Counted from the first letter of the stretch, positions 1 to 11,399 are shown. The stretch: 64,000 bases of DNA from Polytrichum commune (GCA_950295325.1 OX485803.1:38145554-38209553); one strand, 5' to 3'. The notes: generated from the sequence alone by a model not told the origin. Translations and numbers: made by a program.

Positions 1-507
1 ATAAGTGCTAAAGCGAAAACACCACATGAGTGTTGCAAGTTTCCTTGCTCCAAAGTGTTAACAGATATCGAGGGCGAACTGTACTCATCCCTCAATAACG
101 GATAACTCTCTTGACAGTGAAAATTAAGGTTTACATTTCCTTCTGATGCTCATCAGTCTCAGTGCATGCAGAACTGATAATTTTGCAGGGAGATGTGCAA
201 ATAAGTAAATGGCTGTGATTGCAGGTGAGAGCTTACAACATCAATGCAATCCCTTGCCAGGTGCATCTGCAATTGAAAACTAGGTGAAGGGATTCAAGAA
301 TCATGGAAATTGACATGCATATGCACAATGCAGACTGCAGGAGCGGAAGGTTGCACCAAGTGTAAATGAGGGTAAACCATTAATGTCAGCTTTGTTGGAC
401 AGTAAGGACGAGCAGAGTACCTGGAAAACTAATTCAACAAGTGGCTGGATAATATGGAGCAGGAAAAGAGCAAAGACGATATCCTGCAGATGCAGTATCA
501 GTGATTG
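1..507. other. intergenic, nothing recognised
   Basis: No coding exon, RNA gene or transposon end is visible. The phrase 'gcaaagacgatat' near 471-483 recurs at 966-978, so this stretch may be a diverged outer part of the tandem array that begins near 840. Confidence 0.5.
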
Positions 508-735
508 GGGAGATTTTTGGGCATAATCGGTTGAGATCCTAGTGTTTGCTAGTCCAACCGGTTACATGTTGACATCCTTCGGTTTTCCTTTGTTAAATTG
601 GGGTATATTCCAAAGATTCCTTTAAAATGATGGGTAATTTTCCTGTAGTCTTCAACTTCAACCGGTTATTTCTCAAACTCAACTGGTTCATTTGTAACTA
701 ACTGCCAGTTCTCCCCGATCATTGTGCAGCATCCT
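508..735 (+). repeat. dispersed repeat copy, empty-site paralogue
   Basis: This block shares long phrases with 34209-34690, including 'ccaaccggttacatgttgac' and 'tttctcaaactcaac'. The copy here is uninterrupted at TTAA (622-625). The copy at 34 kb carries a 233-bp insertion at the matching TTAA. No coding capacity is seen. Confidence 0.75.
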
Positions 736-839
736 TCAAAACTGTGGAAAAGATGATAAAAATTGATTTATAACTGAATATAAATGTGGAAAGGACTGGT
801 TATTATAAAAATCAAGAAATACCAAGAACATTCAGCAAC

Positions 840-2740
840 AATTGTCATTGTTGCTGTACTGAATTTGGTGCCAAAGTTCGTCACCATGGATTTTTAATTT
901 CCAGTGCAATGAATCACGAAAGTACCACTACGGATCCTGCCGAGTGAACGGCACATCGATGGCGTGCAAAGACGATATGCTCCAGATGCGGCACCCTTCA
1001 ACTCTCTGCAAAGTACCAAAGGAAGGAAAGGCCTGTGGTAATTGTAAAGATCAAGAAAGACAAAGAAGAACTTTCAGATGTCATGGTTGCTGCACTGAGT
1101 TTGGTGCCAAAGTTCATCCCATCGAACTTTAAATGTCCAGTACAATCACTGAAGAAAGCAACACTAGGGTTCCTGCCGAGTGAGCGGCATTTTGATGGTC
1201 AGCACAAATTCCCGAGATGTCGTCCATGGAAAGATCAAAGGAAGACAGGTCTGTTGGTGAACTGTAAAGATCAACAAAGACAAAGAGAAATATTCAGTTG
1301 TCATTGTTGCTGCACTGGATTTTGGTGCCGAAGTATACCACCATCGATTCTTAAATTTCAAGTGCAATGAATAAAGAAAGCAGTACTAGGGTTCCTGCCG
1401 AGTGAGCAGATTTTCAATGGCCAGCACAATGCCTGGGATGCTGTCGTCTCTTGCCCTTACAAGTGTGCTCCGCCAAAGCCATAGTGATGGTGGATCTCCC
1501 CATCCGAAGTGATGGAGAGAGACACATCCATCACCATGAGGGCAGTGTTGAAATACTCCCGCAGCACCACAAACAAATGGTTCCTCATGCCACACACATG
1601 CAGCCAGGAGCTGTTTACAAAGGTCACAGGTAGAAAGGTCTGGCAATTGTAAAGATCAAGAAAGACAAAGAAGAACATTCAATTGTTATTGTTGCAGCAC
1701 TGAGTTTGGTGCCAAAAATTCATAATTATCGATCGTCAATGTCCAGTGCAACGAATCCAGAAAGCAAGCACTAGGGTTCCTGCCGAGTGAGAGCCATTTC
1801 GATAGCCAGCGCAATGCCTGGGATGTCGTCGTCCATGGAAAGATGAAAGGAAGAAAGGTTTATGGTGGATTGTAAGGATCAATACAGACAAAGAAGAACA
1901 TTTAGTTCTCAATTGTTGCTGCACTGACTTGCTGCAAAAGTATATCACCATCGATCTTCAACGTCCAGCGCAATGAATCCAGTAAGCAGCACTAGGGTGC
2001 CTGCCGAGTGAGCGCCATTTCGATAGCCAGCACGATGCCCAAGATGTCGTCGTCCATGGAAAAGATGAAAGGAAGAAAGGTCTGTGGTGAATTGTAAGGA
2101 TCAACAAATTATGGCAAAGGAGAACATTCAGTTGTCATTTGTTGCAGCATTGAGTTTGGTGCCAAAGTTCATCACTATCGATGCTTAAATTTCCAGTGCA
2201 ATGAATCAAGGAAGCAGGACTAGGGTTCCTGCCGAGTGAGCGGATTATCGATGGCGAGCACAATGCATGGGATGTTGTCGTCTCTTTCCCTTGCAAGTGT
2301 GCTCTGCCAAAGCCAGTCTCCCACATCGTGATGCTGGATCTCCCCATCGGAGGACATGGAGGGGGACACATCCGTCACCATGAGGGCGGTATTGAAATAC
2401 TCTCGCAGCACCACAAACACATGGTTCCTCGCGCCCCACACATGCACCCAAGAGCTGTTCACCGCGACGCCCCGGCCTTCCACAAACACTCGGTTCCCAA
2501 TCACCCAGATCTCAATGGGGCTGAAGGGGTAGCTGCTACATTTGGTGAAGCCTGTGAGCAAGAACTTCATGTGCTGCTGGCCAGGGGGGCCATGATACCA
2601 CCAATCGAGCTCCGGTGACAAACAAGATTGCACAGTAGGGATGTCCTCTTCCGCAATGGCATCGTAGAGCTTGTGTACCAAGACGTTGTTTTCGATCTCT
2701 TCTTGTGAGCCTCTGGCTGTCACTCCTGCAACTAGTGACG
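840..2740 (-). repeat. tandem array of a WUN1-like gene 3' end
   Basis: Six imperfect units can be anchored on the phrase 'cctgccgagtgag', near 931, 1164, 1386, 1769, 1991 and 2218. The usual period is about 222-239 bp; the third interval is 383 bp. On the minus strand each unit holds the last codons of the WUN1-like reading frame (ending LTRQEP) plus its 3' flank. The 1386 unit reaches further into coding sequence (WLHVCGMRNHLFVVLREYFN) but carries a frameshift. The innermost unit is the gene at 2220-2725. This looks like serial unequal duplication of the gene's 3' end. Confidence 0.8.
2220..2725 (-). CDS. WUN1/SAG20-like SnoaL-fold protein, main exon
   Basis: This open exon encodes about 168 residues of the plant wound-induced protein WUN1 / senescence-associated SAG20 family, small proteins with an NTF2/SnoaL-like fold whose biochemical role is unsettled. 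Family landmarks appear in order: an N-terminal helix (VHKLYDAIAEEDIPTV), the signature LDWWYHGPP, PIEIWVIGNRVFVEG, a VNSSWVHVW segment, VLREYFNTALMVTD, and a C-terminal IPCIVLAID. The reading frame has no ATG at its start. It opens just after a 'ttgcag' acceptor at 2726-2731, so a short first exon should lie upstream on the minus strand; I could not find one in 2740-3060. The gene may therefore be intact with a missed first exon, or 5'-truncated. Its 3' end is the source of the tandem array at 840-2220. Confidence 0.75.
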
Positions 2741-2747
2741 CCAGCTC

Positions 2748-2985
2748 TTGTCAAATCTGTTGTTTCCTACCTTCTCTTCTTTATCAAAACACTTTGAATT
2801 AGGGTCGATAAATTTGTTAGTCTTCAACTCGACATCCTTGAATTGATGGACTCTGCAGTTGTCGATTCAGTCCAGTGTCAATAGTTCTTGTCAAATCTGT
2901 TGTTTCCTCCCTCTTCATTGAACCACTTTGAATTAGGGTTGATCGAATTCGTCCCTTCAACCCAACATCATTGAATCATCAAAAA
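2748..2985. repeat. two-copy tandem repeat, period about 136 bp
   Basis: The phrase 'tcttgtcaaatctgttgttt' starts near 2749 and again near 2886, and each copy continues into 'actttgaattagggt'. The copies flank the 5' side of the WUN1-like exon and may have displaced its first exon. Confidence 0.75.
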
Positions 2986-3067
2986 TTATGTCTTTTCTGT
3001 CTAATCATACTCTATACAACACACATTCTTCAAATGTCACCAGAAAAAGGCTAACTCTTCAATGGGA

Positions 3068-3145
3068 AATTAGGAGCCTTTCATAACTTGTACGAGGCGC
3101 TTAAAGAGGATGTGATCCCGGTTGCACTGATCTCTATGCTCTAAC
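3068..3145 (+). pseudogene. WUN1-like N-terminal fragment, opposite strand
   Basis: On the plus strand a short frame reads FHNLYEALKEDVIPVA and stops soon after. This matches the N-terminal helix of the WUN1/SAG20 family (compare HKLYDAIAEEDIPTV in the exon at 2220-2725). The rest of the domain is absent. It looks like a remnant of a second, divergently oriented family member. Confidence 0.5.
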
Positions 3146-3735
3146 TCCGAACAACAGTTCAGTTTTTATTGCAGGCTTTCAATGTCCTCTCTTTCTCAGA
3201 TTCACCACAACAACATCAAACCGCTGGAATGGCAACTTCCAGTCACGAACAGAGTATTAGAACTCTATTCAACCGACCCTCCCTTCCTCCCTCCTTGAAG
3301 CTCAACCGTCATGAGAAACAAGACCTTTTCACATTGTAGGTCAGTTAATCATTCCTGGTTAGAATCAGGCTAATAACAGGCAATGATCCTTCATGAAGGC
3401 GGATGGGCTTTATATGGTTACCTTTCAACTAGCCTGCTTCTCCTAAGAAATGAAACATGCTATTGGTAAAAGATGGTTAGCAGATCCATCCTCATAAATT
3501 TCAGAGTTCATGGGAATATCTTATTCTTTATCAAAGTGAAGATTCTCATGCTCATTATGTTGACTATTGAACTTAGATTGGGCATCATCATTTCAGCACG
3601 CAATCCAATCTCGTTAGGACACGTATCATTTTTATATCCGTTCTTGGGAGCCACACCAAACCACCTATCACTCAAATTGTAGATGACCTAGCAAGAAAAA
3701 TAACCAAATAAAAAGGTCTACCTTATGCCTAACCA
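3146..3735. other. intergenic, nothing recognised
   Basis: No gene, RNA or transposon terminus is recognised. The short open frames have no family features. Confidence 0.45.
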
Positions 3736-3739
3736 TCAC

Positions 3740-3935
3740 AGGTGCCGCGCACATGAGTGTTTGTGCACCGCTCCGCCTGGCGGGGCGGATGAGATTCATC
3801 CGGCTGCAACAGAGCCCGTCCACCCTGTGCCAGCGAGGGCGGCGAAGCAGACCTCCGCCCCAGCCCCGGGGTTGCAAGCTTTGCCTCTCTCCGCCACTAG
3901 GTCCTAGCAAAAATCCTACCCCACCTGTGAGTAAC
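3740..3935. other. GC-rich island of unknown origin
   Basis: This stretch is far richer in G and C than its surroundings and contains several short palindromes, such as 'ccgcctggcgg' and 'ccccggggtt'. It is open on both strands but has no recognised protein motif. A second GC-rich block lies at 8770-8960; I found no convincing alignment between the two in either orientation. Confidence 0.4.
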
Positions 3936-4122
3936 TTATGAGCCCAGCAAGACAAGAAACTTTAGCACCTCTCTCCACCCCTCCCCAAAACACATTTAAG
4001 CACAAGTTTGAACACTAAACACTCACATTATTCACTTCCTCTTCACTCATACTCACACCCACTTCTCTTCTCTCATATTCACACCCACATTTGGGCTCTC
4101 TTTCTTCTACGTCACCCCCAAG

Positions 4123-4856
4123 TTGGGCCTCTTTTTTCTTTTTTTTAATCATGGAGGAAGGCATGGGTTATTTGGGGAAAATAGTACTTGCATCCCCTCC
4201 AATTTTGGGGACTCCATCTCTCCTTACCAAGTTACCAATGACGAAATTTCGGGTTTAGGTTCCTCATCTCTTCCGGCTAGGGAGTGGACCCATGGTGCCA
4301 CCAAATTTCTCATAGAATTGGTGAAGGAGAGGATTGAGAGCTTTTGCACAACTGTGTTTAAGCAACAAAATTGGGAGAGGATTAGGGATTAGATTTTGAA
4401 GGAGCATCCTAATGGGACAAGCTCAAGCGGCACTATTACAAGGAAAAGAAACTCCACAATGTCACAGGTGACAATGCAAGATCTCAGTGGATTTGGTTTA
4501 ACACCATCAATGAGGTACTCTCTGGTACCGCTAAGGCGGATGGTGTGCCCGGTGGGATGGACAATGGCGAACATGTGGGTGTAGAAGAACAAGTTCCATC
4601 TCAAGAAGAAGAGGCAACACAAAAGGGTCGAGAGGAGGAACCGGATTCTCCTCGAACTAGAGCTGCAAACTTGCCCGGAATCCGGGGACAACCTGTGAAG
4701 AGGAGAAGGTTGGCAAGTGATATGGCAGCTTCTCTGGATCGGTTTTGTGAGTCTACCCGTAGAATTGAAGAGTTGAAGTTAGAGTCGGCTGTTGAAATGC
4801 ACAAAGAGAATAGACAGTTGGAATTGGAGATGTTTAAACTGACTCAGGCATCATAG
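4123..4856 (+). pseudogene. Harbinger Myb/SANT-like protein, frameshifted
   Basis: The first frame contains a trihelix/SANT-type domain (REWTHGATKFLIELVKERI, then KQQNWERIRD) and stops at a TAG near 4390. Similarity goes on past the stop (ILKEHPNG) and then moves to another frame (RSQWIWFNTINEVLSGTAK). That frame runs into an acidic linker and a charged C-terminal helix (CESTRRIEELKLESAVEMHK) ending near 4856. Such proteins normally help the Harbinger nuclease bind DNA and enter the nucleus. One nonsense codon plus at least one frameshift makes this copy inactive. Confidence 0.75.
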
Positions 4857-5406
4857 GAGAGGATGGCAGGTCTTTTTGCAAGTGTGCTGCAAAATCTACA
4901 GAAGTAGATATGGCAATATTGTAATTGGAAGTTTTCAATTTCATTGTACTTGCTATTTTGATGCAATATAACAATATATTTTTGCCATACATTTACATAT
5001 CATAGTTAATATATATTTCTTATTTTATTTTCTTGAGTTCATATAATATGTAGATGTTCAATAAAAATGTACATGCTTCTATTATACAATGAATGTTAAT
5101 GCACGACATACATCTACAATATACATAATCAAGTGTATTCGCTTTCTTAGCAAATTACACCCACATCATGAATATTATATGCTAATACAATGACATTATG
5201 TGTCACTAGAAAAACGTGTGTTTGTAATTACCTATACACTTGATTCAATGCTCCTACTACATAAAGGTTTTTTCTTACAATTGTATAATTCCATATAATT
5301 GTCTTCACAGTATCAATGTCACATTCTCAAGCATACGTTCAACAACATTTTATGAATTTGTTACAATATACACATTGTATAATTATTAAAAAGTGTTAAC
5401 TCCTAT
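4857..5406. other. AT-rich non-coding segment
   Basis: Strongly AT-rich sequence downstream of the SANT-like pseudogene. No coding signal or repeat unit is seen. It is probably the internal spacer of the Harbinger element. Confidence 0.45.
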
Positions 5407-5751
5407 ACAGTCTAACCTCATTAGTACGACAGTCATTTCTACGACACCCTCAATATTACAACACATTTTTGCGGGACCGAACTTCTTGGTTCAAAACTCC
5501 CACTTTCATATGTCTGCGGCACTCAATAATACGACATTTAGAGCTTACATTTTGTCAAATTAAAAAGGGAACAAATGCTACAATTCCTTTCATCCATGGT
5601 ATGTACATCTATATTACATCCTTTTTCACTTGGGAACTACTTCAGAACTTCACTTGTCATTGGAAACTTCATGATAATTAGGGTAACTCATGTACAATAG
5701 ACATGGTAGGTTCATGGTCCGACTTTCATGGTCCGACTTCCTAAAAAAGAA

Positions 5752-5905
5752 AAATGAAAGCCTTGGGCCCCTCACTACGTGTAAACCAAATGTGGACCAA
5801 GAAGAATGACCATGCACCAAAAACCGAACGTATTGATTTTTTTAATACATGCCCAAAAGAGGGCCATTCTGAAATTAATTCAAGTTTGACCTATCTTTTG
5901 TCTTC
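5752..5905 (+). repeat. dispersed repeat, copy 1 of 3
   Basis: The sequence around 'gcccctcactacgtgtaaac' and 'aatgaccatgcac' matches copies at 30176-30370 (+) and 47265-47460 (-). No coding function is recognised. Confidence 0.65.
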
Positions 5906-6325
5906 TCTTGGGCTTCACTTGTCCTCACTTCTTGTTAATGTGTCGAAGATGTGCCTCGCCAATCTTTTCACAACAATTCTTACAAAAATTAAGAGCAATT
6001 TAATTTGTGCATGTTCAATGTAAGGTACATGTGACATTTACCTTGTGTTGGCACTATATTAAATAGGATATTTAATGTTTATTTACATTTCATGTTGCTA
6101 CCACCGTATCTTGCTTAACACTAATTCTCAATTCGTTAATAATTAGTGTTGGAATATTTGCTATAAGATATGTTGGGATTCTTCTTTTATCGTAGTTAGT
6201 ATTTTTCATGTCCCTAATAGAACTAAATTAAAACATGTAACTTCCACATATTACCATAGTTCATATTAGTGTTTGAATTTATATTTCATGTTACTTACTT
6301 TCACAGGGTTATTATTATTTAGTAA

Positions 6326-6661
6326 ATGTGTTCGTATGAAGTGTATCAAATTATACTTAGTGTAGTAGAAAAGAATGCAAAAAATGACCACAAATCTGCT
6401 CCCCATTGTGGTTTTTTTTACCACCCTAATTTACAATCACTAGATAATTATAATTTTTTTTGCAAGGGCAATTTGCTTAGTAATGCTAAATGTCATGCAT
6501 CATTACTATCTAATTTCTTAGTAGACAATTCATTGCATTTTGGCGTTGATAAAATCATTGGTTATAAAAAGCTAGTAGCGAATTTGGATAAGATGACAAT
6601 TCGTAACTTAGGTGGACAACACCCAAAAAGTTTGAACTCTTATTTCAAGAGTTCTCGATAA
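6326..6661 (+). CDS. hypothetical 111-aa frame, possible transposase tail
   Basis: An AT-rich frame with Cys/His-containing stretches (CGFFYHPNLQSLDNYNFF) ends in QHPKSLNSYFKSSR. The tail resembles the C-terminal 'hydrophobic-x-x-aromatic-aromatic' motif at the end of pogo-type transposases; the transposase at 36109 ends with a clearer version. No catalytic motif is present. It may be the decayed C-terminus of the surrounding pogo-like insertion, or a chance frame. Confidence 0.25.
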   Translation: MCSYEVYQIILSVVEKNAKNDHKSAPHCGFFYHPNLQSLDNYNFFCKGNLLSNAKCHASLLSNFLVDNSLHFGVDKIIGYKKLVANLDKMTIRNLGGQHPKSLNSYFKSSR

Positions 6662-7035
6662 TATTTGTATTTGGTTGGAGGTGTAAATTATTATTTCATA
6701 TAATCTATATTGTTTAAACTTGTTGCATATGTTTTGAAGGTCATATTTCTTGTGTTTTTATGTTCCCTTGATAATACGAAAATTTTAGGTTATTTGTCAC
6801 GTTAAGGAGAAGACGACACCTCCATAATACGACATTTGTTGGGTTTCCCAGAGGTGTCTTACTAAAAAGGAACAACAATATCATTATAGTCATGATATTT
6901 TAAAAACATTAACATTTATATATTATATTTTCATCATTATTTGAAGAGAATTACTGAAGGCACATTTCATAATGTTTATACCAATCATTTATATAATATA
7001 AAATAGAATAGTACAACATAGATTAATCCTATACA

Positions 7036-8199
7036 TCATAAAGATGGATTTCTTACAACCCAAACTTCAAACAGGGCCACCGTCATCTGTTCCCCCGCTA
7101 CTTTACCAGCCCGACCATCCCCGTGCACTCTTAGAGGTCCCCTACATACTCCAACAAAATGATCGGCACGTTGATCGAAATTGTTTAACAATGGAATTCG
7201 CTCTGAAAATATATCGCAGTAATTATGCAGAATACAACATGAAAGAATGATTGTAGCAGCCCTGTCTACTCTCATATTCAAATTTTTCAAATTCTCCATC
7301 GATTCTTCAATGCTCTAAAAGCTTGTTCAATCACAACTCTGCCAGAATTCAAAGACTCATCAAACCTTCTTTTATCTTCAAACATGGGATCATTGATACT
7401 GGGCTTAAAACTCTTTAGCAGATAGGGACAGCTATGATAGGCGGCATCTCCAAGCAAATACGATCGAATTTCTAATCCACCAATCTCCAAAACTGGCTCT
7501 GGTAAAATCTCTCATGTCCTCAGTTACGTATAGATTTTTGACCAAGCAAATTGAGCGGCATTATGCACTTTACCGGGCTGCCCTGCACACACATTCCAAA
7601 AAAAATCCCTCTGCATCGCACACTGCTTATAATAATACACTATGAAAAAAATTTCTATTGAAAAAGTCACAAGGCATAGGGATTAAATCCCTTTGAGGCC
7701 TAGTGGACAAAGGAATGTGGGTGCCATCTATAGCACCTACCACATTGGGCAAGCCGGTAAGATCTCTAAATTTACAGATAGTATCCATTAGTCTATGCCG
7801 TCTAGATGCATGAATGTACGCACCAAATAATCCATTTCTAGAAGACAATACTCTACAAATAATTAGGGTATATTTTCTAATGGTAGATTCTCCACAACCA
7901 TACAACATATTCATGGCTTTGCAAGAAAAACCATAGTCTAATCGGTACAGAACTAAACACACTTACTTCCTAATGGGTATAAGAGGTCTGATAAACATTT
8001 GCGCAATAGGATGCAAAAATGGTGTAAGTTCGGCAACTAACTGCTCAAATGCTAGAAAATTCATCCTATAAGTCTGCCGGTATTTCCGATCTAACATATC
8101 CGGGGTAGTATGCCACACATCTCCCTCAACAACATCATAATGAATATTTTGTTTTGGTTCGATCCAGCACAATCTTTGTGGGAAACGTCGCATCCACAA
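7036..8199 (-). pseudogene. PIF/Harbinger DDE nuclease (HARBI1-like), broken
   Basis: Read on the minus strand, the parts follow the order of a HARBI1/DDE_Tnp_4 nuclease. The N-terminal part (RQTYRMNFLAFEQLVAEL) runs to an in-frame TAA near 7963. The frame continues as CLVLYRLDYGFSCKAMNMLY and GCGESTIRKY. The first Asp block is VVGAIDGTHIPL, followed by FNRNFFHSVLL and another stop near 7627. After more breaks (7500-7626, where QPGKVHNAAQF is still readable) comes the second Asp block YLLGDAAYHSCPYLL and the Glu block VVIEQAFRALKNRWRI. A frameshift near 7290 then leads into LNMRVDRAATIILSCCILHNYC. At least two stops and two frameshifts rule out function, though all three catalytic acidic positions are preserved. 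Confidence 0.85.
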
Positions 8200-8769
8200 A
8201 TAAACAACAACTATAGGAAAATACCTAGCCCCCTACACTTCCATCCAAAAAATCTAATGTTAGTCGCACACGCGCTCTACGAATTGGAAATGTCAAAAAT
8301 ACCACTATAATTGCAAAAAAAACTAAAATTAACTCCTCCTTTACTAGAGCCATTTTTTGTAGACACGGTACAAGGAAGCAAAAAAATATGTCTTAGATCT
8401 CACACCCTTATGTGCTAAAAATGCTTTAAATCTAGAAGCTAAAAAATCCTTACAATCTATAAGTTCAAAAAATTTCAAATCGAAAAGCTCAAAAATCTTA
8501 ACTACATGAAAATAATAATCACTGGGATCCAAAAATATAATCTCTCCCAAATCAATCTTTCAAAAACTCATATTTCAAAATCTAATGTGTTGGACTTCAA
8601 AGCCTGTGATGGAGCTCTATTCAACTTGTATACTTGACGTGGAACACTGTTGGGCTTATATGCCCCAGAGTTGTGATCTGCATTAAGAGGCGGTGGTAAC
8701 TCAAGGGAGTTACCGAAGAACCTTCTTGGAAAAAAAACTTTATGTGAAAATCGCAGCTAAAAAGTGGGT
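8200..8769. other. AT-rich flank, nothing recognised
   Basis: Sequence beyond the 5' end of the Harbinger nuclease. No terminal repeat or gene is recognised. Confidence 0.4.
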
Positions 8770-8965
8770 TTTTAATGAGGCGGAGGCGGGGGCCGCAAGG
8801 CAGGACCCATCCACCAGGCGGTCCGCTTGCGGGCTGCCATCCCCGCCTCTTTTTCTGGTCATTCTGATGGCGTCCCACCAGCCAACCGCGGGACGCCACG
8901 TGTACCTCAGCCTGGTGCATGGCCAAGCTGCCCCTGCACCATGTGCACTGTACCACAAGTTGTGA
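8770..8965. other. second GC-rich island
   Basis: A block much richer in G and C than its flanks, with open frames on both strands but no recognised domain. The frames look like a by-product of base composition. Confidence 0.4.
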
Positions 8966-9979
8966 GTGTTGTTTTTCAGCTTCTTATGGACACCAAGCAT
9001 CAATCATGAACTTGGTAATTGATGCAAGGAGCCTTGTGATGGGTTGTAATAGATGCCCAGCCTATGAAGCCATGTTGAGTGATAATGAATGCCTAGTACA
9101 TCCAAAGATAGGGTGACACATGTCCATTACCAAACTTGGTGGTCATGGCATGGGATGGTCATCAAGTATGAATGATAATGTGCCTCCTCACTTCCAATAA
9201 GGATTAAACACATCGCATGTTCATTTTGGCCTAACCACTAACAATGACTCTATACATACTAAGGTAGACAGACCCATATCCGATAACCTAAACAATTTCG
9301 CATACATGTGGTTCATGTGTGATAATGAAGTGATTTTTAAAACCTAGAAAAGAATATCACAACGTTTAACAAAAAAAAATCACAATTTATTCTGAAGTAT
9401 TGAAATCACAATGCATTTCCAATGGCAAGATTTTCCCCCAACCCATAGCATAGGTCAACCTATTTATGGTAATTAGTAGACAAAAACTTGATTTCAGTCA
9501 GTGCCCTTTTCAAGGAATGCAAATGCCCTTTTAGATTCCTTTTCCCATCACGTTAAACTCTTCAATGGCTACAACTTCTCTCTCACATGGTCACTATCTA
9601 TTTCCAACATTCTAAATTAGAGAATGATGGGCTCTAAATAAGCATGTCAAAGAGCATAGATCTCTACTTTTCCTATAGGATATACTTGATTGAATGCAAT
9701 TTAAACTTTAAACTAAACTTAAGTTACAATAACATGCAAAATCACTATCAAAGGCAACAACATTGTCGATCATGCCAATAGTTAGAGTATGTTGTATCTG
9801 AGGACCTCTGTGTTGATGTTACTTCACATCCATTTGGTATCATCAATGTCCTTTAGTCTCCCTTTGGATCTTAGATTTGGCACCTGGTCCCTATATTTCC
9901 GTCTTGTATTCATCCAGATTTTCCTCCACATTGCCACAATCAACCCTAATATTAACCATTGAAATATCTCCACTTAATT
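8966..9979. other. intergenic, nothing recognised
   Basis: AT-rich sequence without long frames, RNA genes or identifiable repeats. Confidence 0.45.
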
Positions 9980-10458
9980 GTTTCTCTTGCTTCAATTCAA
10001 GTCTACACTTAAGAGGAGAGGGAGTCTAAGGTTTCAGGTTGTGCACTGGAAATGCAACCTGATAAAAATGGGGTACCACCGATCCTCTGATCTTTGAAAA
10101 ATCATTCAACTTATTCAATCGATGCAAGTTAAAAGACTCAGAAAGTTTTCCGGCTTTCATGACGATTCAAAAACGTTCCAAGGTCTTGTGAAGTCACGTT
10201 GTAACACTAATATCAAGCATTTACAACATCTCCAAAAGCAGGTTCTTCTTGCTTCCATTCCAGTCTACACTGGAGGGGAGATAAGGAGAAGGTTCCAAGT
10301 TGTGCGATGAAATCACAACCTGATAAGAATAAGGTACCATTGATACTTTGATCTTTGCAAACCATTCAACGCACAATGCAAGTTAAAGACTTGAACCTCC
10401 AGCTTTCATGAAGAATGAATGGTCCGAGGTCCTGTGAGGTCATATTGTACAAGTAATT
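9980..10458 (+). repeat. two-copy direct repeat, offset about 250-260 bp
   Basis: The first copy starts near 'tctcttgcttcaattcaagt' (9983) and the second near 'cttcttgcttccattccagt' (10244). They stay alignable through 'gcaacctgataa'/'cacaacctgataa', 'caatgcaagtta'-like text and 'gtgaagtcac'/'gtgaggtcat'. No coding function is evident. Confidence 0.7.
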
Positions 10459-10901
10459 TAAGTGTGGTGGGTACATCAATATTCTTTGGAGAAGTATAGG
10501 TGTAGATTACGCTATTGCATGATACGGAGGCCAATTTTATTGCTTTTTGTAATTCTTAACATTGAAGACAACACTGCAATTACTGAGCCTTCAAGAAATT
10601 CAGCAAGAAAATACGAGAATATAACCAATACCCGATGACTGTTGTTAATAAGGGCACCAACTAATCAAGATAATCCTACTGCTTTCATTTCAGGTAGAGT
10701 GCTTGGAAATAATTATTTGGGATTCCATCACAATGATGATGGCTGGCACATTCAACTCCCAAATGACTAGATATGAGTACATATTTAAAATCATTTATAT
10801 TGATTTTTTTTCCTCATTTCAAAAGACAGGTTACAAATTGTATAACACTTGCACGTGCACCGCCTTAACCTTAATGATGACATTCCATTATTAAAGCACG
10901 A

Positions 10902-11153
10902 TGGAACTAGAGATCACATTGCATAAGCAAATACATATTTTCAAAGCTATGTATACTAGGAGTGAAATGGTCACCCTTACCTCTTGCCTTGTCCTTTACT
11001 ATAATTCTCTTTCTTGGTTCATACAATGCAATTGGGATTTCTCAACTTCCACTCCCACAAACCATATGGCTTTATTCAAACCTTATTCCACTCTTAAACT
11101 TCTAACAAACACCATTCTATGACTACGAGCAACCTAATGCTTTACCTTCAACA
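10902..11153 (-). repeat. copia 3' LTR
   Basis: Direct repeat of 15875-16129. Shared phrases include 'aactagagatca', 'ttctttcttggttca', 'cccacaaaccatatg' and 'ctaacaaacaccat'. It begins TG and ends CA on the plus strand. Divergence from the other LTR is considerable, suggesting an old insertion. Confidence 0.75.
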
Positions 11154-11399
11154 CTTTTACTTTACGAGTAGTGAACAGAATGCGATTTCATTCGCCTTGA
11201 TCATGATTGTTTCCTATCATTCGCAATTACCATATTTTCAAATGACGTAGTTTTAGATATGTTTGAATAATCATTTAAACATGTCCAAGTTTCCTTTCTA
11301 TATCATGTTGGTGCAATATGTGGTTCTTCCATCATTTTCCAAACGCCCAACGTATCATTGTAAAGTATCCTCGTTCCCTTCTCCATCAAAACCTAGTCT

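Larger units (their letters stand above)
5407..6870 (+). mobile_element. probable pogo/Emigrant-like insertion
   Basis: At 5407 a 'TA' is followed by CAGTCTAACCTCATTAG, resembling the CAGT...ACCTC ends of plant pogo/Emigrant (LEMI) elements, which insert at TA. Near 6845-6868 the sequence 'cagaggtgtcttact' looks like a diverged opposite end. The phrase 'ataatacgacattt' occurs near both sides (about 5527 and 6830). The inner frame 6326-6661 may be a transposase tail. The right boundary is uncertain and I could not confirm its TA. Confidence 0.4.
4123..8199. mobile_element. degenerate PIF/Harbinger transposon with internal insertion
   Basis: PIF/Harbinger elements carry two genes, a Myb/SANT-like DNA-binding protein and a DDE nuclease. 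Both are here as broken copies in convergent orientation: SANT-like at 4123-4856 (+) and nuclease at 7036-8199 (-). Between them lies AT-rich DNA containing a probable pogo-like insertion (5407-6870). I could not identify terminal inverted repeats or the 3-bp target duplication, so the limits given are only those of the coding remains. Confidence 0.7.
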
